A stretch of DNA of 64,000 bases. It comes from Sulfurospirillum diekertiae (GTDB lineage Bacteria; Campylobacterota; Campylobacteria; Campylobacterales; Sulfurospirillaceae). Of the stretch, positions 34,297 to 43,842 are shown piece after piece; within the stretch, counting starts at the first letter, position 1, and every line of letters starts with the position of its first letter. Position numbers and translations under genes: made by a program. The notes under the pieces were generated by a model. The model did not search any database and was not told where the DNA came from. It saw only the letters and a list, made by a program, of their open reading frames with translations. The stretch spans positions 992,001 to 1,056,000 of the forward strand of contig NZ_CP023275.1 in NCBI RefSeq assembly GCF_002309535.1. The letters are read 5' to 3'.

Positions 34297-35259
34297 ATGA
34301 ATGGAGCTATTAATTTTACATACGGATTTTCGCATGGTGTTGAGTGGGGATGGCCAATCGCGGTTTATCTTCTGCTTGCAGGTATCTCAGGTGGTGCGCT
34401 CATTGTTGCTTTGTTAATACGTTTCTATAAAAAACAACAGGTTGATACACCATTGCTCAAAGCAGCTTCTTTGGTTTCTTTTGTGACGATTGCGTTTGGT
34501 ATGGTCTTTTTGGTGGGCGATCTTGAAAAACCACTCTATTTTTGGAAAATTTTGATTCATTATAATTTCACATCAGTCATGTCTATTGGTGTTATGGCGA
34601 TTTCGATTTATATTCCACTCACATTGATTATGTGCCTTTATATGTTTGAGAAAGAAATTTCGATGGTTTTGGCAAAGAAGAGCCAATTGGTGAGCTATTT
34701 TGCGATGATTATGGCTACTTTGACTAAAATTCGCCCTTTCATTGAAGTGTTAAGTGTTATCTTTGCGGTCGTTATTTGTGCCTATACTGGTTTTTTAATT
34801 TCTGTTTTAGTACGCTTCCCGATTTTAAATACAGCGATCTTACCTGCACTTTTTGTCGTTTCGGGGCTTTCTGCTGGAACAGCATCTGCTAGTATGGTGG
34901 CTTCGTATCTGTTTAAAGAAAATACGCACTCAGCGGACCTTAAAACACTTCATACGATCGAATGGCCTATTATGGCGGTTGAAATCATGTTGATTGCAAT
35001 GTTATTTGTTTCTCTTTTGGTGGGCAATGAGTTTCAACAAACGACCACCGTTGCGTTTAAAAGCGGTCTGTTTGCCAACCTCTTTTGGTTTGGTGTCATG
35101 GGAATTGGTTTTGGACTTCCCTTAGTTCTTAACTTTGGGTTAGGCAAAAAAATGGCTTCGACACACATGGCATTTTACCTCTCTGGTATGGCAAGTGTGC
35201 TAGGTGTTTTATGCCTAAGAATGTTTATTATTTACGCAGGGCAAACGTTTAGTGTTTAA
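34297..35259 (+). CDS. mccD: NrfD-like membrane quinol dehydrogenase subunit MccD
   Basis: A 320-residue polytopic protein of the NrfD/PsrC family with about eight or nine helices, opening INFTYGFSHGVEWGWPIAVYLLLAGISGG. It oxidises menaquinol in the membrane and delivers electrons to MccC. The gene order mccA-B-C-D is complete here. Confidence 0.92.
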   Translation: MNGAINFTYGFSHGVEWGWPIAVYLLLAGISGGALIVALLIRFYKKQQVDTPLLKAASLVSFVTIAFGMVFLVGDLEKPLYFWKILIHYNFTSVMSIGVMAISIYIPLTLIMCLYMFEKEISMVLAKKSQLVSYFAMIMATLTKIRPFIEVLSVIFAVVICAYTGFLISVLVRFPILNTAILPALFVVSGLSAGTASASMVASYLFKENTHSADLKTLHTIEWPIMAVEIMLIAMLFVSLLVGNEFQQTTTVAFKSGLFANLFWFGVMGIGFGLPLVLNFGLGKKMASTHMAFYLSGMASVLGVLCLRMFIIYAGQTFSV

Positions 35260-35289
35260 GACGTATAGATTTGATTTTAAAGGTTTAGC

Positions 35290-37983
35290 ATGAAGATTAT
35301 AACAATTTTAGGAAAACTCTTTTTTTCGTATCCGTTTATCCTCTTCATGTTGTTTCTCTTAGGTTTAGGTGCGGGTGTTGCGACGTTTGTTGAGAGTGTT
35401 TATGACACCCAAAGCGCTAAAGTGTTGATTTACGATGCCGCGTGGTACGAAGGGGTGATGCTTCTGCTCACCCTCTCCTTGCTTGGCATTATCTACAAAA
35501 ATAAAATGTGGAAAAAGTTTGGTGCGTTTACGCTCCATCTTGCCTTTGTTGCGATTTTGATCGGTGCGGGATTGACGCGTTATTTTGGGTATGAGGGCAT
35601 TATTCACATTAGAGAAGGCATGAGTGAAAACGAGATGCTCAGTGTCAAAGCCTATTTTCAAATAAGGACTGAAAAAGAGTCGTTTGAATTTCCTCTAGCT
35701 CTTGCGCAAGTGGGCAATAACAGCTTTTCATACCGTGATAAAATTGATGGAAAAGTTTTACATGTAAGCTACAAAAGCTTTCGTGCAGGCTCCAAAGGCG
35801 AGCTAGGAACACTGATGGTGGATGTTACGTATGATAACAAAACTCGAACCGCCAAAATAGAAGGCGGAGCGGGCTGGATCGAGCCTCCAACCGTGCTTCG
35901 TTTTGATAATGTTGAAGTAGCCCTCTCATGGGGTGCCAAAGTGGTGGAACTTCCTTTTGCCCTTAAACTCGTTGATTTTCAGCTTGAGCGTTATGCGGGT
36001 TCCATGAGTCCTTCTTCATATGCGAGCGAGATCGAAGTGATGGATGATTCTTCCAAAAGTGTCCAACCGTACCGCATTTTTATGAACCATCCGCTCACCT
36101 ACAAAGGGTACACTTTTTTCCAATCTTCGTACGATACAGATGAAAAAGGAACGATTTTGGAAGTCAATAAGGATCCAGGCAAATGGCCAACGTATTTTGG
36201 GTATTTTTTACTGTGTGTCGGATTTGTGGGTAACTTTTTTACCAAAGGAAGCAGGTTTTTAAAACTGCGCGCCTTTTTGCAAAAAAGCGCTTTAGCACTT
36301 TTCCTGCCACTACTTTTAAGCACAAACGTACCTTTAAAAGCAGATACCACAGACTCCCTTGAGCTGTTTCGTAAAAATTCGTATGAGCACGCCAATGGTG
36401 CGTTTAGCGCTTTATTGGTGCAAGATTATGGCGGGCGCATCAAGCCCATTAGCACCGAAGCCGTTGAAATTGTCCATAAAATCACAGGTAAAAGTTCCCT
36501 TTTTGGACTCACTCCTGAACAGATGATCTTAGGAATGAGCTCTAATGCGGCACTTTGGCAAGAACTTCCTATCATCAAACTCTCCAACGCAAACCTTAAA
36601 AAAGTGCTGAGCTTAGCTCCTGAAACGGAGTATGTGAGTTTCGCTTCGATGTTTGATGATGAGGGCTACTACAAGTTGGCAAAACAGGTCGCTGCCGCCA
36701 ATCAAAAAGCTGGGTCCAAACGCGATACCTTTGATAACGATGTGATTAAATTCGATGAAAAGCTCAACATCGCGTACCTCACACTCAAAGGGGTCTTTTT
36801 TAAATTTATTCCGATTCCCAATGATCCTGCGCACACATGGGTCACTCCCAATGATGCGTTTAACCATCCTTTGGTGAGTCGTGATATCAAAAGCACGCTC
36901 AATGACTACTTTGTAGCGCTTCAAGAGGGTATTTCGACGAACCAGTGGGAGAATGCCAACAAAGCACTCTTCGAGCTTAAAGAGAACCAGCGTATCCAAA
37001 GCGCTGAGATCATGCCCAGTGAGACACGTATTCGCGCTGAAGTGCTTTATAATCATATGGGATTGTTTCAAAAACTCGTTGGGGTTTACTTCCTTCTTGG
37101 CTTTGGTGCATTTCTTTTGGCGGTCTATTCTATCTTTACATGTAAACATTATCCCCGCCTTGAAAAGGGTGTTTTGTACCTCTTTATCACAGCTTTTATC
37201 GTACACACATTTGGGTTGGCGCTTAGGTGGTACATCTCAGGGCATGCGCCTTGGAGTGATTCGTACGAGTCGATGGTTTACATTGGTTGGTCTGCAAGTT
37301 TTGCAGGTGTTATGGTCTTTCGCAAATCCATTCTCTCTCTTGCCGCCGCGGCGATTTTAGCGGCGATTGTGATGCTCGTCGCACACATGAGTTTTGTCAA
37401 TCCGCAGATCACCAATCTTGTGCCTGTGTTAAAATCGTACTGGCTGAGTATTCACGTCTCGGTCATTACGGCAAGTTACGGCTTTTTGGGTCTGGGCGCA
37501 CTCCTTGGATTGATGGCATTGCTCCTTATGCTCCTTAAAAACAAAACAAATGCATCACGAATGAATGAGCAAATCAGGCATCTGGTTGCGATCAATGAGA
37601 TTAGTTTGATTATCGGACTTTCGATGCTTACTATTGGAAACTTTTTTGGAGGCATCTGGGCAAATGAGTCGTGGGGACGTTACTGGGGATGGGATCCAAA
37701 AGAAACATGGTCGTTTGTCTCCATTATCGTTTATGCGCTTATTTTGCATCTTCGGTTTATTCCTAAACTCAACTCGGTGTATATTTTTTCGATTGCCTCA
37801 CTTTTAGGGTACAGCTCGATTATGATGACCTATTTTGGGGTTAACTTTTACCTTACAGGCATGCACTCTTACGCCGCAACAGGCGAAAGCCCTGCGATTC
37901 CTAGCTTTGTTTATTACACGTTTATGGCAATCTTCTTGCTGTGTGCGTTAGCTTATCGGGGGCGTGATGTTAAGAGTATTTAG
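35290..37983 (+). CDS. ccsA1: CcsBA-type cytochrome c haem lyase dedicated to MccA (CcsA1)
   Basis: An 897-residue fusion of ResB/CcsB-like (residues 1-330) and CcsA-like (residues 600-890) parts with many helices. The haem-handling motif WGRYWGWDPKETWSF and flanking conserved histidines (GLALRWYISGHAPW, NFYLTGMHSY) are present. Wolinella uses an isoenzyme of this family, encoded in the mcc cluster, to attach the haem at CX15CH. Location directly after mccD supports the same role here. Confidence 0.9.
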   Translation: MKIITILGKLFFSYPFILFMLFLLGLGAGVATFVESVYDTQSAKVLIYDAAWYEGVMLLLTLSLLGIIYKNKMWKKFGAFTLHLAFVAILIGAGLTRYFGYEGIIHIREGMSENEMLSVKAYFQIRTEKESFEFPLALAQVGNNSFSYRDKIDGKVLHVSYKSFRAGSKGELGTLMVDVTYDNKTRTAKIEGGAGWIEPPTVLRFDNVEVALSWGAKVVELPFALKLVDFQLERYAGSMSPSSYASEIEVMDDSSKSVQPYRIFMNHPLTYKGYTFFQSSYDTDEKGTILEVNKDPGKWPTYFGYFLLCVGFVGNFFTKGSRFLKLRAFLQKSALALFLPLLLSTNVPLKADTTDSLELFRKNSYEHANGAFSALLVQDYGGRIKPISTEAVEIVHKITGKSSLFGLTPEQMILGMSSNAALWQELPIIKLSNANLKKVLSLAPETEYVSFASMFDDEGYYKLAKQVAAANQKAGSKRDTFDNDVIKFDEKLNIAYLTLKGVFFKFIPIPNDPAHTWVTPNDAFNHPLVSRDIKSTLNDYFVALQEGISTNQWENANKALFELKENQRIQSAEIMPSETRIRAEVLYNHMGLFQKLVGVYFLLGFGAFLLAVYSIFTCKHYPRLEKGVLYLFITAFIVHTFGLALRWYISGHAPWSDSYESMVYIGWSASFAGVMVFRKSILSLAAAAILAAIVMLVAHMSFVNPQITNLVPVLKSYWLSIHVSVITASYGFLGLGALLGLMALLLMLLKNKTNASRMNEQIRHLVAINEISLIIGLSMLTIGNFFGGIWANESWGRYWGWDPKETWSFVSIIVYALILHLRFIPKLNSVYIFSIASLLGYSSIMMTYFGVNFYLTGMHSYAATGESPAIPSFVYYTFMAIFLLCALAYRGRDVKSI

Positions 37984-37995
37984 TTTACATGTAAA
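37984..37995. repeat. TTTACATGTAAA palindrome between ccsA1 and hemJ
   Basis: An exact copy of the recurring 12-mer immediately after the ccsA1 stop codon; AAAGGATAACGT follows as the ribosome site of the next gene. Confidence 0.8.
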
Positions 37996-38004
37996 GGATA
38001 ACGT

Positions 38005-38535
38005 ATGAATTATAGTTACATCTTAGGGTTTCATATCATGGCGATGATGTCATGGATGGCAGTGATGTTTTACCTCCCTCGTCTTTACGTTTACCACAAA
38101 GAAAACATGCACAATGTTGGCTTTGTCGCAGTGGTCAAAGTGCAAGAATACAAGCTCTACAAATACATTGGTTTGCCTTCCTTTTGGGCGACCATTTCCA
38201 GTGGCGCTGTGTTAATTTACCTCAATCCTTCGCTTTTAGAACAACCATGGATGATAGCAAAGCTTGGTGTGCTCGTTCTTTTAAGTGTTTACAGTTTTAG
38301 TATGGAGCATTACAGGCTCACATTGGAGCAGAAAAAGTGTGCGCACAATGGGCAGTTTTTTAGAGCCTACAACGAAGTACCAACCTTGCTTTCGATCCTT
38401 ATCGTAGGCTATGTAATCGCCAAAGATACCCTGCCTTATTTTAGCGTAGCGGTCATTCTCTTTTTTGGTGTTATTATCTATAAAATTGCGACATTAGCAG
38501 AAAATCCAGAAGTTGATATAAAGGAAGCAAAATGA
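38005..38535 (+). CDS. HemJ-like membrane protein (protoporphyrinogen oxidase family)
   Basis: A 176-residue protein with four to five helices. The N terminus NYSYILGFHIMAMMSWMAVMFYLPRLYVYHKE and the YNEVPTLLSILIV stretch are typical of the HemJ (UPF0093) family, which carries out a late haem-synthesis step. Placement inside a multihaem cytochrome cluster fits an increased haem demand. It overlaps the next gene by four bases. Confidence 0.8.
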   Translation: MNYSYILGFHIMAMMSWMAVMFYLPRLYVYHKENMHNVGFVAVVKVQEYKLYKYIGLPSFWATISSGAVLIYLNPSLLEQPWMIAKLGVLVLLSVYSFSMEHYRLTLEQKKCAHNGQFFRAYNEVPTLLSILIVGYVIAKDTLPYFSVAVILFFGVIIYKIATLAENPEVDIKEAK

Positions 38536-39365
38536 AAAAAGAACTCCTCATTGTTCTATTGTGTGCCGTGATGGCACAAGCAGGTTTTATTAAAGAGGGC
38601 ATGGATGCCAAAGAGAGTGGTGATCATCAAAAATTGGTTGAAATTTACGACAAAGCGTGCAATGAAGGCAAAGCTTCTGGGTGTTATAACCTAGGTGTTT
38701 TATACTCAGAGGGCACGGGTAATGTTGCGAAAGATCTCGCTAAATCAATCAAATTGTATGAAAAAGCATGTAGTGCAGATTTTGCCTCAGCCTGCTATAA
38801 CTTGGGTCTTTTATATGCGGATGGCAGTGCTGTCAAACAAGATTTTTCCAAAGCCAAGACCTTTTATGAAAAATCCTGTGCGCAAGATGAAGGGTGTACC
38901 AATTTAGGACTTCTGTATGCGAATGGTGCAGGAGTAACACAAGATTATAAAAAAGCCATAGAGCTTTATACCAAAGCGTGCAAAAATGAGGACTTAATGG
39001 GCTGTAATAACCTAGGGTTTCTTTTAGCACAGGGACGTGGGGCAACGCAAGATTATAAAAAAGCGAGTGAATACTACCAAAAAGCGTGCGATGGCGATCT
39101 TGCGATGGGCTGTGACAATCTAGGGCTTTTATACGCCGTTGGTAAAGGGGTTGCGCAGGATTATACAAAATCAAGCCAATTTTATGACAAAGCCTGCAAA
39201 AGTGGTTATGAGAAGAGCTGTAATAACCTTGGTATCTTATACGCAGAAGGCAAAGGTGTGAGTGCCGATAACGCTAAAGCCAAAGAGCTTTTTAAAAGTA
39301 GTTGTGACAAAGGACTCAAAGAGGGCTGTGAGAACGTTAAACTTTTAGAGACGATCATCAAATAA
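38532..39365 (+). CDS. Secreted Sel1-like repeat protein (Hcp type)
   Basis: 277 residues with a signal peptide (MKKELLIVLLCAVMAQA) followed by about seven Sel1-like repeats of 36 residues. Each contains a YExAC and a xxCxNLGxLYxxG pattern, whose cysteine pairs form intra-repeat disulfides in Helicobacter cysteine-rich proteins. The repeats are so regular that the coding DNA is itself repetitive. A scaffold or assembly role for the periplasmic reductase system is inferred from the location. Confidence 0.88.
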   Translation: MKKELLIVLLCAVMAQAGFIKEGMDAKESGDHQKLVEIYDKACNEGKASGCYNLGVLYSEGTGNVAKDLAKSIKLYEKACSADFASACYNLGLLYADGSAVKQDFSKAKTFYEKSCAQDEGCTNLGLLYANGAGVTQDYKKAIELYTKACKNEDLMGCNNLGFLLAQGRGATQDYKKASEYYQKACDGDLAMGCDNLGLLYAVGKGVAQDYTKSSQFYDKACKSGYEKSCNNLGILYAEGKGVSADNAKAKELFKSSCDKGLKEGCENVKLLETIIK

Positions 39366-39388
39366 TGGGTTACATGTAAGGGGAAAAA

Positions 39389-40255
39389 ATGGAAAGAAGA
39401 GAATTTTTAATTTTAGGTCTAGTATTTACTACTTCAGCGTATGCGCAGATGTTTCAAACCGTACCCGAAGCGAACGCCACATTGATACAATCTGGTAAAG
39501 ACAAGTACGCGTGCCCCAATTGCGGGATGCACTTGGTGAAGTTTTACAAAACGAGTCATACGCATGAAAACCATCAGTACTGCTCCATTCACTGTCTTTA
39601 TGAAGTAACGCAGGGTGTCATTCCAGAAGATGCAAAAGTGGTGGACACGATTACATTAGAGCTCATTGATGTCAAAAAAGCGTTTTATGTCGTAGGCAGT
39701 AACGTCAAAGGAACGATGACACGTACGAGCAGTTATGCGTTCGGTAGTGAAAAAGAGGCTCAAAACTTTATCTCCAACAATGGCGGTAAAATGATGAACT
39801 TTCAAGAAGCCTATGCTGTAGCCGCAGAGGATTTTCCTGAAGATTTTGGAAAAAAAGCCACGGCTTCAACGGTAGTTCCTGTGACAAAAATAGAAGTCCC
39901 CAAAGATGCAAAATGCCCCATCTGTGGCATGTTTGTCGCGAAATATCCCCAATGGGTCGCGTTGTATGATGGCGATAAAAAGTTCTATTTTGATGGTGTT
40001 AAAGATATGATGAAGTACGCATATGCTCGGAAATTAAGCAGCGATAAATTTTATGTCAGTGATTATTATAAGCTCTCAAAACTAGAAGCATCACAAGCAT
40101 TTTATGTCATTGGCTCAAATGTCTATGGACCGATGGGCAATGAGCTCATCCCGTTTGCGACGCAAGAAGAAGCCCAAAGCTTTGCACGCGACCATAACGG
40201 TCAAAAAGTGATCGCTTTTGATGAAATTACCGAAGCGATGGTCAAAAGTCTATGA
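39389..40255 (+). CDS. Double NosL-domain copper protein
   Basis: 288 residues: a signal-type N terminus (REFLILGLVFTTSAYAQ), then two NosL-like domains. The first has CPNCGMHL and the second CPICGMFV, the latter about 140 residues later, each followed by a YVVGSNVxGxM or YVIGSNVYGPMG strand. NosL proteins bind Cu(I) for insertion into periplasmic copper enzymes. Because MccA carries copper at its active site, this is a likely copper donor. It overlaps the next small gene by ATGA. Confidence 0.85.
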   Translation: MERREFLILGLVFTTSAYAQMFQTVPEANATLIQSGKDKYACPNCGMHLVKFYKTSHTHENHQYCSIHCLYEVTQGVIPEDAKVVDTITLELIDVKKAFYVVGSNVKGTMTRTSSYAFGSEKEAQNFISNNGGKMMNFQEAYAVAAEDFPEDFGKKATASTVVPVTKIEVPKDAKCPICGMFVAKYPQWVALYDGDKKFYFDGVKDMMKYAYARKLSSDKFYVSDYYKLSKLEASQAFYVIGSNVYGPMGNELIPFATQEEAQSFARDHNGQKVIAFDEITEAMVKSL

Positions 40256-40440
40256 AATTCTTAGCCATGCTCGCCGCCTCATTTTCGATGCTTTACCTTG
40301 TATTGGTGGCGCATGCGCTAAGCTTCCCTACTCAAAAAAAAGCCGAAGAGATCACCGCACTCTCCTTACATGTAAAAGATGCCAAACCCTCTTTGAGCTT
40401 CCCAACACCTGCGTATCAAAGGTTTGTATATGCCCAGTAA
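40252..40440 (+). CDS. Small secreted or membrane-anchored protein, 62 aa
   Basis: A short protein with an N-terminal hydrophobic segment (FLAMLAASFSMLYLVLVAHAL) and a polar tail ending FVYAQ. It overlaps the double-NosL gene by four bases and the permease gene by eleven. It has no cysteine and no recognised family. It probably belongs to the copper-delivery set. Confidence 0.6.
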   Translation: MKFLAMLAASFSMLYLVLVAHALSFPTQKKAEEITALSLHVKDAKPSLSFPTPAYQRFVYAQ

Positions 40441-41542
40441 AAACTTTGTTGAGTATGCCATTTTACTGCTCTTTAAAGATCGGAACGACCATCTTTTTAG
40501 CTTTTTGATCTTTTCATTTATCGTTTTTATCTTAAGTTCGGTGCTGTTTATTTCGGATTCATTGCAGTACGATCTGACTCAAAGCATCAAAGCGCAACCT
40601 TCCATTGTTGTCGAAAACACCAGCGCAGGGCGAGCGTATCCGATGCACGAAGGGCATGTGTACGATGTTTCCAAAATTACAGGCGTGAGCAGTGTTGAAG
40701 GCGTGGTTGATGGGTACCATTACTTTGCGCAAAAACGTCTGTGGTTTCATGTCATCGGTGATGCAAGTTTGGCAAAAGGTGAGATGGTGATAGGGCAGGG
40801 TGTTCAAAAAGCGATGGCGGAGCTTTACTATAAAGATGTGTTTCATTTTCTCAACGAAGAGCGTATGATCGCCGTCAAAATCGATAAAATCGCCCCCAAA
40901 GGCACCAACATTATCTCCAACGATGCGATTTATCTCAATCCCAACACGGCGCGTGCTGTTTTGGGCATGGAGATGGATGAGTACTCAAAGCTCTATGTCA
41001 CCGTTCCCAATCCAAATGAAGTGAGTGAAATCGCACTCAAAATTGTCGAGCTTTACCCCAGTGTCAAAGCCACTTCGCAAGCCGATGCCATCGGTGCCGT
41101 GCGCCATTTATACTACTACAAAGGTGGCATATTTATGATTCTCTATGTCATTGCATTGGTCTCATTTTTCATTCTGCTTAAAAACCAGATCAGCTTGGTG
41201 TATGGCGAAAAGAAAAAAGAGATCGCGATTTTGCGAAGTCTTGGCTTTTGCATCAAAGATATTATCGCGCTTAAATTCATTCAAAACACGGTGGTTTCGA
41301 TGAGTGCCTATCTTTTGGGTGTGGCGTTGGCTTACGTTTATGTGTTTGTCTTTAATGCACCGTATCTGCGCAATATATTTTTAGGAAGCGAGCTTGAAAA
41401 CAGTATCTCCCTCACGCCTGTGGTCGATATCAATCTGCTCTTTTTGATCTTTTTATTTGGTGTCATCCCCTTCTTAGCCTTTGTCATCTTACCTGCATGG
41501 AAAATCGCGATTGGCGACATGAGCGAGGCGGTGAAATCATGA
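40430..41542 (+). CDS. ABC transporter permease, FtsX/MacB-like
   Basis: A 370-residue protein: one N-terminal helix, a periplasmic domain of about 200 residues and a C-terminal FtsX domain with three helices (KKEIAILRSLGFCIKDIIALKF is the cytoplasmic coupling loop). ATG 40430 is used, since AAAGG lies 9 bases upstream; a TTG two codons earlier is the longer frame. It pairs with the following ATPase. The cargo is probably copper-related or a lipoprotein, by context only. Confidence 0.82.
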   Translation: MPSKNFVEYAILLLFKDRNDHLFSFLIFSFIVFILSSVLFISDSLQYDLTQSIKAQPSIVVENTSAGRAYPMHEGHVYDVSKITGVSSVEGVVDGYHYFAQKRLWFHVIGDASLAKGEMVIGQGVQKAMAELYYKDVFHFLNEERMIAVKIDKIAPKGTNIISNDAIYLNPNTARAVLGMEMDEYSKLYVTVPNPNEVSEIALKIVELYPSVKATSQADAIGAVRHLYYYKGGIFMILYVIALVSFFILLKNQISLVYGEKKKEIAILRSLGFCIKDIIALKFIQNTVVSMSAYLLGVALAYVYVFVFNAPYLRNIFLGSELENSISLTPVVDINLLFLIFLFGVIPFLAFVILPAWKIAIGDMSEAVKS

Positions 41543-42216
41543 GCCAAATCGTCATTCAAAACCTAAGCAAGCTTTACAACCCAAACAAACCCAACGCCTT
41601 TTATGCACTTAAAAACATCAATCTTAGCATCGAAGATGGACAAATTGTGATCTTAAAAGGGGTGAGTGGCAGTGGCAAAAGTACACTGCTTTCGCTTATT
41701 GGAGGACTCAGTAAACCCAGTTCTGGCGAGATTTTGGTGAACGCGCAAAACATCGCCAAACTTCCCGACATCATGAGTTCCGCCTTTCGCCACCAAAAGA
41801 TAGGCTTTATCTTTCAGTCGTTCAATCTTTTAGAGGGTTTGAGTGTTTATCAGAACATTTTAGCGCCCTTGGCTTTGACGAAGTTAGGCAAAGAGGCAAT
41901 CCATGAAAAAGTAAGTTTGGCGATGCAACTTGCCAACATCGAGCACAAAAAAGATCAAAAGGTAGGGAGTTTAAGCGGTGGCGAGAGACAACGCTGTGCG
42001 ATTGCACGAGCCGTGGTGATGGAGCCTGAGATCATCTTAGCGGATGAGCCAACGGCGAATTTGGACAAAGAAAATTCGCTGATGTTTATTGAAATTTTGA
42101 AAAAATTCAAGCTACTTCATAAAACGGTCGTCATTGCCACCCACGACACGCTGTTTGATGATCTAGCGTGCATTGATCGATGTATACAGATGCGCGATGG
42201 TGAGCTTGTGCTATGA
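41539..42216 (+). CDS. ABC transporter ATPase, LolD/MacB-like
   Basis: A 225-residue ATPase with Walker A (GVSGSGKSTLL), signature (LSGGERQRCAIARA), Walker B (IILADEPTANLD) and an H loop (IATHD). The start at 41539 overlaps the permease stop by ATGA; the longer frame is rejected. The class is that of FtsX-type export or mechanotransmission systems. Confidence 0.9.
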   Translation: MSQIVIQNLSKLYNPNKPNAFYALKNINLSIEDGQIVILKGVSGSGKSTLLSLIGGLSKPSSGEILVNAQNIAKLPDIMSSAFRHQKIGFIFQSFNLLEGLSVYQNILAPLALTKLGKEAIHEKVSLAMQLANIEHKKDQKVGSLSGGERQRCAIARAVVMEPEIILADEPTANLDKENSLMFIEILKKFKLLHKTVVIATHDTLFDDLACIDRCIQMRDGELVL

Positions 42217-43166
42217 GTATCTTCCTCTCCAATGAGATTATCGTTTTTTTGCTCATTGAGCTGATACTCATCGTTTTGATGGCGATTTCGCAGGTGAACA
42301 TCGTGAGCATTCTGCGCCATTGGGATTTTGATGCGACCACGCCGTTGCAGTATGCGCTGGAGAAAAAGAACTATCTGGTCAATACGATTCTATATTTTAC
42401 CGTTACATGTAAAGTGATTTTATTCCTTTTTTTTATCCAATCGCTGAACTCTTTAGCAGGCATCGTTCCAGGTGCCATGTGTTCGGCAGGCGTTGTGGGC
42501 TCAAACCATTATGGCAATGCGCTTTTGCTGTTAAAATTATTGCTCATTTTTGGTTTTGGACTCTGGCTGATTGTCAATAAACTCGATCTTGCTTCCATCA
42601 CGTTTCCTTATTTGAAACGCAAATACCTGCTGTTTACCCTGCTGTTTGTCGGTGTTTTGGGTGAATTTGTACTCGAAATTCTCTACTTTTCCAACATTCC
42701 GCTCACGGTTCCTGTCTTTTGTTGCAGTGTTGTTTTTCAAGCGCCCAAGCTTCCTTTTGGCTACACGCAAACGCTTTTAGTCCTCTTTTTTTACACGCTT
42801 TTGGGAGCTATTGTACTTTTTAACACGCTCAAACAGACGATGGCAAGCTTTACATGTAACCTGCTTTTCTTGTTCATCGCCTATTACGCCATCACCTATT
42901 TTTTCGGGCTTTACATCTACGAAATGCCCAACCACAAGTGCCCGTACTGCATGCTTCAAAAGGAGTATTACTACATCGGGTATCTCATTTGGGGTTCGCT
43001 CTTTTTGGGGATTTTCTTTGGGATTATGCCATTTTTGATTGAGCGAATTACGAAAAAATCATATGTGCATCTGCTCAAATACTCTTCCATCTGCCTTCTC
43101 ATCACTGCGATTGTGTGTAGTTTTTACGTGGTGCGTTACTACTTTATGACGGGTGTACTGCTATGA
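42213..43166 (+). CDS. Polytopic membrane protein with CPYC motif
   Basis: 317 residues with about eight hydrophobic helices. A loop NHKCPYCMLQKEYYYIG carries a CxxC motif, and MCSAG lies in an earlier loop. CxxC in this arrangement suggests copper binding or thiol redox, matching its place between the ABC ATPase and a NosL-like protein with four-base overlaps on both sides. Family not firmly recognised. Confidence 0.65.
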   Translation: MSIFLSNEIIVFLLIELILIVLMAISQVNIVSILRHWDFDATTPLQYALEKKNYLVNTILYFTVTCKVILFLFFIQSLNSLAGIVPGAMCSAGVVGSNHYGNALLLLKLLLIFGFGLWLIVNKLDLASITFPYLKRKYLLFTLLFVGVLGEFVLEILYFSNIPLTVPVFCCSVVFQAPKLPFGYTQTLLVLFFYTLLGAIVLFNTLKQTMASFTCNLLFLFIAYYAITYFFGLYIYEMPNHKCPYCMLQKEYYYIGYLIWGSLFLGIFFGIMPFLIERITKKSYVHLLKYSSICLLITAIVCSFYVVRYYFMTGVLL

Positions 43167-43672
43167 TGAAATCTAGCTTTGCAACCTTGTTACTTTTAGG
43201 GGTTGTCGCACTGCTGATTGTAACGATGGACATTAGCGATACGCGTGTTCTAGTACGTCATGGCAATATGCAAAAAGAGCCTTTGGAAATCGTTTTAGAT
43301 CAGTACCTTTGCTCGGAGAGTAAGCTGCCTATCAAAGATTTGTTCAACTCCGCTCAAGCGGTTTTGCCCAATGGCGATACGTACTTTTTTAATGACATTG
43401 GCAATGTTCTACTCTGGCTAGAGCGCCAAAAAGATCAAGAAAAAATGGTCGTGTGGGTTTATGCCCAAGATACCGAACGCTACGTTTTAGCCAAAGATGC
43501 ATGGTATTCACGCGTGGAAATCACCCCGATGGGATACGGCTTTGGTGCATATGAATACCGCCTTTACGGGCAATCGGACTACTACTTCAAAGAGGTACAA
43601 CTCTTCGCACTTCGCGGTGAAACCTTGCTCAATCCTTTTATCAGCGAATTGCTCAGAGAGAATAAAATTTAA
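43163..43672 (+). CDS. NosL-like membrane-anchored protein, end of mcc operon
   Basis: A 169-residue protein with an N-terminal helix (TLLLLGVVALLIVTMDI) and a domain whose pattern (AQAVLPNGDTYFFNDIGNVLLWL, VWVYAQDTERYVLAKDAWYSRVEITPMGYGFGAYE) resembles the NosL fold with its TPMGYG stretch. The CxxCGM metal motif is not present; only one cysteine (LCSES) is seen. It is the last gene before an intergenic stretch with a 12-bp palindrome. Confidence 0.6.
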   Translation: MMKSSFATLLLLGVVALLIVTMDISDTRVLVRHGNMQKEPLEIVLDQYLCSESKLPIKDLFNSAQAVLPNGDTYFFNDIGNVLLWLERQKDQEKMVVWVYAQDTERYVLAKDAWYSRVEITPMGYGFGAYEYRLYGQSDYYFKEVQLFALRGETLLNPFISELLRENKI

Positions 43673-43681
43673 GTCATATAC

Positions 43682-43693
43682 TTTACATGTAAA
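43682..43693. repeat. TTTACATGTAAA palindrome after the mcc operon
   Basis: An exact copy 9 bases after the last mcc stop, within CTTTACATGTAAAG. The remaining 150 bases to 43843 contain no gene and presumably the promoter of the PhnD-like gene. Confidence 0.8.
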
Positions 43694-43842
43694 GCTGTTT
43701 TGGCAAATACACTTTCATGATAGCTTTCAAATTTTTTTGTTACGGAACTAAACTGCCCATGAGATACATGTAATTAACGTGTGACATTTTAAGGATTTTT
43801 TGGATAAAATTTATATAACAAATTTTATAGAATGGTTTTAGT

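Noticed and set aside
38532-39365. Repetitive DNA suspected of being a CRISPR or satellite array
   Set aside because: The repeats are in-frame 36-codon-residue units encoding Sel1-like repeats; no CRISPR array was seen anywhere in the window.
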